Source: Alistipes sp. UBA943 (GTDB taxonomy: Bacteria; Bacteroidota; Bacteroidia; Bacteroidales; Rikenellaceae). Taken from it: a DNA stretch of 7,628 nucleotides. The position numbers and the translations under genes are program-made. Location: contig DBDB01000020.1 of the NCBI GenBank assembly GCA_002293345.1, forward strand, positions 1-7,628, in the 5' to 3' direction. Below the pieces are notes generated by a model that was not told the origin of the DNA, ran no database searches, and saw nothing but the letters and a program-made list of their open reading frames with translations. This document shows, piece after piece, positions 1 to 5,938 of the stretch. Position 1 is the stretch's first letter, and the number at the start of each line of letters is the position of its first letter.

Positions 1-2
1 TC

Positions 3-52
3 AAAATCGACGCCTTCGCGGTTTTGTCGAGCCGAAAACTTCTCGATTTTTT
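3..52. repeat. Nested inverted repeat at the left edge, possible terminator
   Basis: AAAATCGA (3-10) is the exact reverse complement of TCGATTTT (43-50), and inside it GTTTT (21-25) pairs with AAAAC (35-39). On the + strand the right arm runs into six T (47-52), so it could be an intrinsic terminator for a gene lying left of the window. The stems are short and A/T-rich, and the gene it would serve is not visible, so a repeat unit without terminator function is equally possible. Confidence 0.35.
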
Positions 53-105
53 GCCACTTTTAGGTAGGCCATTTCTTCACACCTTTGTTTAGCAGCGGGG
101 ATCTT

Positions 106-142
106 GCCGCCCAAAGGGCGGCGCCAATGCGCGCTTCGCGCG
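106..142. repeat. Two adjacent GC-rich hairpins upstream of the first gene
   Basis: GCCGCCC (106-112), loop AAA, GGGCGGC (116-122) is a perfect 7-bp stem. It is followed by CGCGC (130-134), loop TTC, GCGCG (138-142). Neither is followed by a T run, so they are poor intrinsic terminators. The GCCGCCC core also occurs at the right end of the in-frame repeats found at 4259-4403 and 7029-7077, which hints at a shared repeat family, but the match is short and GC-rich, so this link is weak. Confidence 0.5.
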
Positions 143-150
143 GCGGAAAC

Positions 151-209
151 GGGTTTTCGGGTGTTGGGGGGGGGGCTTAAAAAGGGGAAGGAGGGAGGGG
201 TGTTCGGGG
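151..209 (+). other. G-rich tract with G10 run and G-quadruplex motif
   Basis: This stretch carries GGG at 151-153 and 159-161, ten consecutive G at 166-175, and then four G runs at 184-187, 193-195, 197-200 and 206-209 separated by loops of 5, 1 and 5 bases. The last set fits the usual G-quadruplex pattern on the + strand. It lies 40 to 100 bases upstream of the first gene of the metallophosphoesterase-ppx run, where it could affect transcription, or the 5' leader if transcription starts upstream. A run of ten G is also prone to length slippage. No clear Bacteroidetes promoter (TTTG/TAnnTTTG) was seen in bases 1-249. Confidence 0.5.
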
Positions 210-249
210 TGTTAACAATTCCGTAACAAAAAAGTCGTACCTTACCGCC

Positions 250-1038
250 ATGCAAAAGGATTATAAAACGATTGTCCTGTCGGACGTGCACCTCGGCTCC
301 AAGTGGTCGAAAACCAAAGAGGCCACACGTTTCCTGCGTAAAAACAGTTGCGAGACGCTGATCCTGTGTGGCGATATTATCGACGGGTGGGCCATCCTGC
401 GTGGTAAAAAAGCGAAATGGAAGCGGCGGCACACCAATTTTATCAAGGCCGTACTCGACATTATCCACGAGGATACGCGAGTGGTGTACGTACGGGGCAA
501 TCATGACGATTTTCTGGATCGTATCGTGCCGATAGATTTTCTGGGCCTGTCGATCGTACGCGACTGGATATACGAGAGTAATGGCAAACGTTACTTCGTG
601 TTGCATGGCGATCTGTTCGACCGTGTCACGTCGTCGTTGAGCTGGCTGGCCAAGTTGGGTGACGTCGGTTACTCCATGTTGCTGTGGATCAACCGTGCAT
701 ACAACCACCGACGTATACGGAAGGGATTGCCCTACTACTCGCTCGCCGCACAGATTAAAAAGAAAGTGAAGGCATCGGTGTCATATATCAGCGATTTCGA
801 GGAGCATCTGGTCAAGGTGGCACGTCAACACGATTGCGATGGGGTGATATGCGGGCACATCCATCATCCCGAAATCCGGGAAATGAACGGAGTGCTGTAT
901 CTCAATGCCGGGGACTGGATCGAGTCGCTATCCGCACTCACAGAGGATTGGAACGGTAATTGGGAGATTCATCGCGTGGAGGCGCCCAAAATGACACCCA
1001 GGGAGGAGCAAATCATTCAAACGGAGACAATAGCATGA
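250..1038 (+). CDS. LpxH/PlcP-type metallophosphoesterase (UDP-2,3-diacylglucosamine diphosphatase-like)
   Basis: The 262-residue protein is a calcineurin-like metallophosphoesterase of the LpxH-like group. All metal-site motifs are present: LSDVHLGS with D12 and H14, GDIIDGW with D42, GNHDD with N84 and H85, HGDLFD with H119, and GHIHHP with H203 and H205. No signal peptide is seen, so it should act at the cytoplasmic face of the inner membrane. Automatic annotation would say UDP-2,3-diacylglucosamine diphosphatase. However, GLPYYSLAAQIKKKVK (159-174) and LNAGDWIESLSALTE (218-232) remind me, from memory, of PlcP phospholipases C, the LpxH-like enzymes that remove phospholipid head groups under phosphate limitation. 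The ATGA overlap with a glycosyltransferase and the ppk and ppx genes downstream support a lipid/phosphate role. The family is sure; the substrate is not. The ATG at 250 fits the N-terminus of the phosphoesterase fold. Confidence 0.9.
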   Translation: MQKDYKTIVLSDVHLGSKWSKTKEATRFLRKNSCETLILCGDIIDGWAILRGKKAKWKRRHTNFIKAVLDIIHEDTRVVYVRGNHDDFLDRIVPIDFLGLSIVRDWIYESNGKRYFVLHGDLFDRVTSSLSWLAKLGDVGYSMLLWINRAYNHRRIRKGLPYYSLAAQIKKKVKASVSYISDFEEHLVKVARQHDCDGVICGHIHHPEIREMNGVLYLNAGDWIESLSALTEDWNGNWEIHRVEAPKMTPREEQIIQTETIA

Positions 1039-2111
1039 GATACGTATTCATAGTACAGGGCGAGGGTCGGGGGCACCTGACGCAAGCCATATCGTTGGCC
1101 GCGACGCTGAGGCGGCATGGTCACCAGGTGGCGGAGGTGTTGGTGGGGCGCAACCCGAACCGTACGTTGCCGTCGTTTTTCGAGGAGCAGATCGGCTGCC
1201 CGATGTATGCGTTCGACTCGCCGTCGTTCGATTACGGCAAAGCCGGGAAGCGGGGCAGGATGCTCGGTACGGTACTGAAAAATATCACACCGCGAAAATT
1301 CATCGGATGGCGTCGGAGCATGCGCACCATCGCCACGCACATAAAAGCAGCGAAACCGGACGTGGTGGTGAATTTCTACGAGATGCTGGCCGGAATGGCG
1401 TTCAAACTGCATGGGGTGAAAGTGCCGATGGTTTCGATCGCGCATCAGTTCCTGATCGGGCATCCCCTGTTCCCGTTGCGGTCGCACGACAGTCGCCAAA
1501 TGGCCCTGCGTCTCAATAACCGGGTGTGTGCATTGGGAGCGGTCAAAACATTGGCGCTCTCATTCTACGAATTGCCGGACAGTGTGCGCAAACGCATTGC
1601 CGTGGTGCCGCCGCTGCTGCGTCGCGAGGTATTCGAATTGAAACCACATGACGGGGGATACATACTGGGGTATGTGTTGAATCCCGGATTCGCGGAGGAG
1701 TTGCGGCTGTGGCACGAGGGACATCCGCAGACAATCCTACACCTGTTTTGGGACAAGAAAGATGCACCCGAGGAGTTGAAAGTGGAGGAGGGGTTCACGT
1801 TGCACCGGATTCACGATCAAAAATTCCTGAAACAGATGGAGGGGTGCTCCGGATATGCCACCACGGCGGGATTCGAGTCCGTATGCGAGGCAATGTATCT
1901 GGGTAAACCGGCGCTGCTCGTGCCGGCGCACCTGGAGCAGGAGATCAATGCCGAGGATGCATCTTCCGTCGGGGCGGGGGTGGTGTCGAAGGTGTTCGAC
2001 CTGAATAAACTGGTCGAATTTATCCCGAAATACAGTGCCGATACGGAAGGGTTCCGATGCTGGGTGGCACGTGCCGAGGAGCTGTTCGTGAAACATTTGA
2101 CGCAACTTTAA
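1035..2111 (+). CDS. GT-B fold glycosyltransferase (MurG/MGT-like)
   Basis: This 358-residue protein looks like a GT-B glycosyltransferase of the Glyco_trans_1_3 type. The N-terminal Rossmann half begins MRYVFIVQGEGRGHLTQA, with the glycine-rich turn and G13-H14 typical of MurG-like enzymes. The C-terminal half carries the nucleotide-sugar binding segment TTAGFESVCEAMYLGKP (about 276-292) followed by PAHLEQEINA (297-306). No transmembrane helix or signal peptide is evident. The start at 1035 is chosen because its ATG overlaps the stop of the preceding gene (ATGA), has GGAG just upstream and begins exactly at the fold's first beta strand. A longer reading from 960 adds 25 low-complexity residues and is rejected. 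Translational coupling to the phosphoesterase suggests it uses that enzyme's lipid product, for example diacylglycerol, but acceptor and sugar cannot be read from the sequence. Confidence 0.88.
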   Translation: MRYVFIVQGEGRGHLTQAISLAATLRRHGHQVAEVLVGRNPNRTLPSFFEEQIGCPMYAFDSPSFDYGKAGKRGRMLGTVLKNITPRKFIGWRRSMRTIATHIKAAKPDVVVNFYEMLAGMAFKLHGVKVPMVSIAHQFLIGHPLFPLRSHDSRQMALRLNNRVCALGAVKTLALSFYELPDSVRKRIAVVPPLLRREVFELKPHDGGYILGYVLNPGFAEELRLWHEGHPQTILHLFWDKKDAPEELKVEEGFTLHRIHDQKFLKQMEGCSGYATTAGFESVCEAMYLGKPALLVPAHLEQEINAEDASSVGAGVVSKVFDLNKLVEFIPKYSADTEGFRCWVARAEELFVKHLTQL

Positions 2112-2124
2112 CAGCACATTTGAC

Positions 2125-4176
2125 GTGGGAAAGACGTTCTATAACAGGGAGCTAAGTTGGCTGCAGTTCAACGACCGCGTGTTGCAGGAGGCGCTGGACA
2201 AACGTGTGCCGTTGATGCAGCGGTTGCGGTTCCTCGGGATCTTCTCGAACAACCAGGATGAGTTTATCCGTGTCCGGATGGCCGACATCATGCGGCTGGC
2301 GGAGTCGGGCAAAAAATATGACAAAACCGAACTGGGGGGATACACACCCTCGCAACTGCTGGGGCTGATCGACGGACATATCGACGCGTCGCGAGAGATA
2401 TTTAACACTGCCTATGCCGGAATCCTCGGCGAAATGGAGCGCGAAGGGGTGCATGTGGTCGATGAGACGCAACTCACGGACGAACAGCGCGAGTTCTGCC
2501 GACACTACTTCTACTCGGTGGTGAGTGTACGGTTGGCGCCGTTGATCCTGCGAAAGAGCGTGCCGATACCGTTCCTTCCCGATGGAAAGATCTACCTCGC
2601 GGTAAAAATGACGTCGGACAAAAAGTGCCGTTACGCGATCGTGCAGATACCCGTCAGCGGCCCGTGTCCGCGATTCGTACTGCTCCCAAGGGGGGCAAGA
2701 AATGAACATACGGACGTGATTTTCCTCGATGACATTATCCGCATGTTTCTGGACGAGGTGTTCTTCATGTTCACGTACGACCGTATAGAAGCCCATACGT
2801 TCAAGATCGTGCGCGATGCGGAGTTTACGTTGGATGACGATGTGTCGAAATCGATGTCCGAAAAGATGTTCAAGGGGCTGTCGATGCGGGAAAAAGGGAG
2901 ACCCGTGCTGTTGATCTACGACCGTGCGATGCCGGAAGATGTGCTCGCGACGATCGCCAAGAAACTGGGAATGAAACGTGCCGGACAGCTCGACCCCGGC
3001 GGACGATACCACCAGATGCGTGACCTGATGAAGTTCCCCGTCGTGCGTCCCGCGTTGGAGGAGGCCAAATCGGAACCCATGTTGCACCCGTTGATCGACC
3101 CGTTCGAGAGCATCCTGAAAGTGATCCGGAGGCAGGACGTGCTGCTGTGCTATCCCTACCACACGTTCAATCACGTGATCGACCTGTTGCGTGAGGCGGC
3201 GATCGACCCCCGCGTGCAGTCGATACAGATCACACTCTACCGTACCGCCATGCACTCGAAGGTGATCCACACGCTGTTGAGTGCCGTGCAGAACGGCAAA
3301 CAGGTAACCGTGATGGTGGAACTGAAAGCGCGTTTCGACGAGGAGCAAAATATAGACAATACGGATATCCTGCAACGCGGCGGCGTGAAGGTGATCCACA
3401 GCCTCGATGAGTTGAAGGTGCACTGTAAACTGCTGTTGATCGAACGCAAAGAGGGATCCGCAACGCGGGGATATGTGTATGTCGGTACGGGTAACTTCAA
3501 CGAGGATACGGCGCGCATATACAGCGACATGGGTCTCCTCACGTCCGACCCCCAAGTGGCGGAAGATGCACGGAAGGTGTTCGACTTCCTCCAAAACACG
3601 CACAAGCATCCCGAATACAAGCGTCTGGTCGTGTCACCCTACTATATGCGTGCGCAGATGGAGGAGGTGATCGACAACGAAATCAAAAATGCGAGGCGTG
3701 GCAAAAAAGCGTATATTTACGGCAAGTTCAATTCGTTGACCGATCCCGCGATGATCGAAAAACTGTACGCCGCGTCGTGTGCCGGAGTGGAGGTACGATT
3801 GTTGATACGTGGAGCATGTTGTTTGGAGGCGGGTGTCGAGGGACAGAGCAAGCGCATCGAGGTGCGCAGTATCGTGGACAAATACCTCGAACACGCACGC
3901 CTCTTGATTGCCTGCAATGGAGGTAAGCCGCGGAGTTGGATCATGAGTGCGGACTGGATGACACGCAACCTGGATCGACGGGTGGAAGTAGGTATTCCGA
4001 TCCGTGACAAGGGGATTCACCGCACGTTGGAGGATTTTTTCGATATTCAGTGGCGGGACAATGCGAAGGCGCGGTCGATCGAACCGCCATACCGGAACGA
4101 CTATGTGCAGCCCTCGGGCGACTACAGGGGGCAGACGAAACTGTACGACTATTTTGAGAAGGAGGGAGAGATATGA
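2125..4176 (+). CDS. ppk1: Polyphosphate kinase 1 (PPK1)
   Basis: PPK1 reversibly transfers the terminal phosphate of ATP to inorganic polyphosphate. At 683 residues it has the usual family length and all four domains. The N-terminal domain starts with NRELSWLQFN (7-16) and SNNQDEF (41-47, ATP-binding region). The catalytic C domains contain VELKARFDEEQN, H433 in KVHCKL (matching the phosphorylated E. coli His435), YVGTGNFNEDTARIYSDMG, and H590 in YLEHAR (matching E. coli His592). Start: GTG at 2125, 13 nt after the glycosyltransferase stop. The next in-frame ATG is near residue 31 and would remove the conserved NRELSW motif, so GTG is the sensible choice. The stop overlaps the start of ppx (ATGA), coupling synthesis to breakdown. 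No truncation or missing key residue is seen. Confidence 0.97.
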   Translation: MGKTFYNRELSWLQFNDRVLQEALDKRVPLMQRLRFLGIFSNNQDEFIRVRMADIMRLAESGKKYDKTELGGYTPSQLLGLIDGHIDASREIFNTAYAGILGEMEREGVHVVDETQLTDEQREFCRHYFYSVVSVRLAPLILRKSVPIPFLPDGKIYLAVKMTSDKKCRYAIVQIPVSGPCPRFVLLPRGARNEHTDVIFLDDIIRMFLDEVFFMFTYDRIEAHTFKIVRDAEFTLDDDVSKSMSEKMFKGLSMREKGRPVLLIYDRAMPEDVLATIAKKLGMKRAGQLDPGGRYHQMRDLMKFPVVRPALEEAKSEPMLHPLIDPFESILKVIRRQDVLLCYPYHTFNHVIDLLREAAIDPRVQSIQITLYRTAMHSKVIHTLLSAVQNGKQVTVMVELKARFDEEQNIDNTDILQRGGVKVIHSLDELKVHCKLLLIERKEGSATRGYVYVGTGNFNEDTARIYSDMGLLTSDPQVAEDARKVFDFLQNTHKHPEYKRLVVSPYYMRAQMEEVIDNEIKNARRGKKAYIYGKFNSLTDPAMIEKLYAASCAGVEVRLLIRGACCLEAGVEGQSKRIEVRSIVDKYLEHARLLIACNGGKPRSWIMSADWMTRNLDRRVEVGIPIRDKGIHRTLEDFFDIQWRDNAKARSIEPPYRNDYVQPSGDYRGQTKLYDYFEKEGEI

Positions 4177-5213
4177 TTAGAAACACTTTCGGTGCGATAG
4201 ATATCGGCTCGAATGCCGTGCGGCTGCTGATCAACTATGTGGAGCGTGATTCAGGGGTGGCGAGTGTCGATGGGGCGGAGTCGAAGCAAATCTTCTTCCT
4301 CGCCTCGGAGAAGTCCAAGCAAGCTTGGACTTCTCCGAGGCGAGGAAGAAGATTGAACCCCGAAGGGGTGAAAATGCGAGACGAAGGTCCAGACGCCGCC
4401 CCGGTGGAGTTCAAGAAGGCGGCGTTTATCCGTGTGCCGATCCGTCTGGGTGAGGATGTGTTCACGGAGGGTAAAATCGGACGCGTGAAGACCGAACAAC
4501 TCGTCGAGGCGATGCAGGGATTCGGACACCTGATGCGGGTGTACGGGGTACAGGGATACCGTGCGTGTGCCACCAGCGCGATGCGCGAAGCGGAAAACAG
4601 CGACCGTGTAGTAAAACAACTGCTGAAAAAGAGCGGTATCCGTGTCGATATTATCTCGGGGCAGGAGGAGGCCGCATTGATCTTCGAGGCCGCCGGGGCG
4701 ATGGGGGCGTCGGACGGGTTGAGGGACGACAAAAGTTACCTCTCGGTCGATGTCGGGGGCGGTAGTACGGAGGTGACGGTGTACAGCAATCACCAGCGTG
4801 CCATGTCGGAGTCGTTCGCTCTCGGAACGGTGCGTATCATCAGCGGTGCAGCCAAAGAAGAAGAACTCGAACGGTTCACGAAGTGGTTGCAGGGAGTGAC
4901 GAAAGAGTATCATCCCGCTGCGATCGTCGGGTCGGGAGGCAATATCAACAAGGTGTTCAAGATCCTGGAAAAGAAGGAGAAGGAGCCTCTGAAACTGAAC
5001 GAATTGAAGACACTTTTCACACGCCTAAGCAAACTCAGTTACGACGAACGGGTCACCAAATGCGGACTGAACCCTTATCGTGCGGATGTGATCATGCCGG
5101 CGTTGGAGATCTTCCTCACTGCCGCGCGTACCTGCAAGATCGACGAAGTGATCGTGCCGAAAATCGGGCTGGCGGACGGAATTATTCATCGGCTGTATCG
5201 ACAATTCAAATAA
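4173..5213 (+). CDS. ppx: Ppx/GppA family exopolyphosphatase with an in-frame insertion
   Basis: The protein belongs to the ASKHA-fold Ppx/GppA phosphatases, which release phosphate from polyphosphate ends or hydrolyse pppGpp. Motifs: AIDIGSNAVRLL (8-19, phosphate 1 loop), RACATSAMREA (130-140), SGQEEA (162-167) with the likely catalytic glutamate, DVGGGSTE (193-200, phosphate 2 loop) and GSGGNINK (253-260). It is 346 residues; from memory Bacteroidales members are about 300. The excess is explained by about 48 residues (29-77) between LLINYVE and FKKAAFIRVPIRLGEDVF, which in relatives are joined by a short turn. This segment is encoded by the repeat at 4259-4403, is polar and rich in R and K, and probably forms a surface loop. 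The frame stays open and all motifs survive, so the enzyme may still be active. The ATG at 4173 overlaps the ppk1 stop. Adjacency to ppk1 favours exopolyphosphatase over pppGpp phosphatase. Confidence 0.93.
   Translation: MIRNTFGAIDIGSNAVRLLINYVERDSGVASVDGAESKQIFFLASEKSKQAWTSPRRGRRLNPEGVKMRDEGPDAAPVEFKKAAFIRVPIRLGEDVFTEGKIGRVKTEQLVEAMQGFGHLMRVYGVQGYRACATSAMREAENSDRVVKQLLKKSGIRVDIISGQEEAALIFEAAGAMGASDGLRDDKSYLSVDVGGGSTEVTVYSNHQRAMSESFALGTVRIISGAAKEEELERFTKWLQGVTKEYHPAAIVGSGGNINKVFKILEKKEKEPLKLNELKTLFTRLSKLSYDERVTKCGLNPYRADVIMPALEIFLTAARTCKIDEVIVPKIGLADGIIHRLYRQFK
4259..4403 (+). repeat. In-frame palindromic repeat element, long copy (in ppx)
   Basis: The 145-base segment begins GGCGAGTGTCGATG (4259-4272) and ends CAGACGCCGCCCCG (4390-4403); both 14-mers recur exactly at 7029-7042 and 7064-7077 in an unrelated gene, in the same order and codon phase. 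Translation gives ASVD at residues 30-33 and DAAP at 74-77. Subterminal inverted repeats are present: GGGGCGGAGTC (4272-4282) against GACGCCGCCCC (4392-4402), 10 of 11 paired. The interior is a perfect 32-base-arm palindrome (4289-4354) and a small ACCCC-GAA-GGGGT hairpin (4357-4369). There is no in-frame stop, and two minus-strand frames are also open. Mobility is inferred from the two sites; it resembles the Rickettsia palindromic elements in behaviour. The true ends may differ by a few bases. Confidence 0.75.
4289..4354. repeat. Perfect inverted repeat, 32-base arms, 2-base spacer
   Basis: Bases 4289-4320 are the exact reverse complement of 4323-4354, separated only by AA (4321-4322). The arms begin AATCTTCTTCCTCGCC and close on GTCCAAGC/GCTTGGAC. 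As RNA this would make a very stable hairpin inside the ppx message; as DNA it could extrude as a cruciform. It is translated in full: the left arm gives IFFLASEKSK and the right arm AWTSPRRGRR, so the arms encode different peptides. Such an arm length without a mismatch points to recent origin or active upkeep. Confidence 0.95.
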
Positions 5214-5220
5214 ATTATTA

Positions 5221-5275
5221 TCTTCGCATAATATTTCGTGATACAAGCACGATTTTTGCGCATAGTCTGCGAAGA
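5221..5275. repeat. Nested inverted repeats between ppx and the sugar transferase
   Basis: TCTTCGCA (5221-5228) is the exact reverse complement of TGCGAAGA (5268-5275). It encloses a smaller stem, TCGTG (5236-5240) with CACGA (5248-5252). The right outer arm ends five bases before the ATG of the next gene, so it would cover the ribosome binding region of that message if the pair forms in RNA. A TATCTTCG at 5219-5226, one base off the Bacteroidetes -7 consensus TAnnTTTG, overlaps the left arm, but I see no good -33 element. Confidence 0.45.
5236..5257 (+). terminator. Weak intrinsic terminator candidate after ppx
   Basis: Stem TCGTG (5236-5240), 7-base loop, CACGA (5248-5252), then five T (5253-5257). 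It lies 22 nt after the ppx stop and would end the four-gene phosphate run. The stem has only 5 bp, so termination may be partial, leaving some read-through into the sugar transferase. Confidence 0.35.
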
Positions 5276-5280
5276 GAATT

Positions 5281-5892
5281 ATGTATAAAAAGTATTTCAA
5301 ACGTCCGTTCGACCTGTTGGTCAGCATCCCCATGTTCGTGGTGTTGCTGCCGTTTTTGCTGGTCATTGGCGTGGTACTGTGGATTCGCAACGGTCAGGTA
5401 ATCTTCACGCAAGAACGGGTGGGGTTGCAGGGACGCAAATTTCGCATCGTCAAGTTTTGTACGATGACCAACGACAAGGACGGTCAGGGACATCTGTTGC
5501 CCGACGAGAAACGTGTGACGCGTTTCGGTAATTTTCTGCGCAAATACTCCCTCGATGAACTGCCGCAGTTGGTCAATATCATCAATGGAGATATGTCTCT
5601 CATGGGGCCGCGGCCGTTTATCGAGAGTCAGGAGGAGGGTTGCACGGGGCAACAATTACGTCGCCACGAGGTGCGGCCGGGGGTGACGGGACTCGCGCAA
5701 GTGTGCGGACGCAATGCCGTGTCGTTCAAAAATCGCTTTCGTTACGATGTGTGGTACGTGGACAATTGTTCTCTGAGTGTCGACATACGTATCCTCTACC
5801 TGACGGTTCGCATGGTGATCCTGCGCATGGACAAAGAGAAAAATGTCATCTACGACCCCGCCATCGCGGAGAAATTTCTGCTGAATAAATAA
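5281..5892 (+). CDS. Small (PglC/WcaJ C-terminal type) phosphoglycosyl transferase
   Basis: This 203-residue protein is a monotopic phosphoglycosyl transferase (bacterial sugar transferase family). It moves a sugar phosphate from a UDP-sugar to undecaprenyl phosphate, the first step in building capsule, O-antigen or protein-linked glycans. The N-terminal membrane segment (about 12-35, LLVSIPMFVVLLPFLLVIGV) follows the KRPFD motif. Then come FTQERVGLQGRKFRIVKF (42-59), the catalytic pair D92-E93 in SLDELPQ, GDMSLMGPRPF (103-113), RHEVRPGVTGLAQV (128-141) and the C-terminal DIRILYLTVRMV helix. It lacks the long N-terminal membrane domain of WbaP-type enzymes. GLAQVCGRN is a variant of the common GWAQVNGRN. 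Length is normal for the compact form. No glycan cluster is visible on either side, so it is an orphan initiating enzyme here. Sugar specificity cannot be deduced. Confidence 0.93.
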   Translation: MYKKYFKRPFDLLVSIPMFVVLLPFLLVIGVVLWIRNGQVIFTQERVGLQGRKFRIVKFCTMTNDKDGQGHLLPDEKRVTRFGNFLRKYSLDELPQLVNIINGDMSLMGPRPFIESQEEGCTGQQLRRHEVRPGVTGLAQVCGRNAVSFKNRFRYDVWYVDNCSLSVDIRILYLTVRMVILRMDKEKNVIYDPAIAEKFLLNK

Positions 5893-5938
5893 CGTGGTAT
5901 CGTATTTGCTTGTGACAAGGTGAGTTGATCACGTTGCC

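Noticed and set aside
1..72. A 23-codon minus-strand reading frame (MAYLKVAK... ending KPRRRRF) at the left edge
   Set aside because: It has a start with a loose AAGG upstream, but no recognisable similarity, and its 3' half coincides with the inverted repeat at 3-50. Too short to support as a gene.
238..245. TACCTTAC as a Bacteroidetes -7 promoter element before the first gene
   Set aside because: It misses the last two consensus bases, has no -33 TTTG at the right distance, and would leave almost no leader before the ATG at 250.
1..708. A 235-codon minus-strand frame covering the left edge and half of the metallophosphoesterase gene
   Set aside because: It is antisense to a gene with complete catalytic motifs, and its own translation shows no domain; an ordinary shadow of GC-rich coding sequence.
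2152..3609. A 485-codon open frame antisense to ppk1
   Set aside because: Histidine- and arginine-rich composition is what antisense of this codon usage produces; ppk1 on the other strand is unmistakable.
3828..3841. A near match to the left repeat end (GGCGGGTGTCGAGG) in ppk1
   Set aside because: It encodes part of the conserved PPK1 segment around GVEG, has no right end nearby and no extra residues, so it is a chance resemblance.
4289..4354. The palindrome as an intrinsic terminator or a CRISPR-like repeat
   Set aside because: It has no T run, lies inside an open frame followed by intact Ppx motifs, and is a single unit without spaced direct repeats.
4259..4403. An intein or group II intron explanation for the extra segment in ppx
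   Set aside because: At about 48 codons it is far too small for an intein, lacks splicing residues at the edges, and has no intron domain V-like end.
5905..5936. TTTG at 5905-5908 plus TCACGTTG at 5929-5936 as a promoter for the DUF3575 gene
   Set aside because: The -7 element has two mismatches and sits two bases before the ATG, so transcription would start inside the gene.
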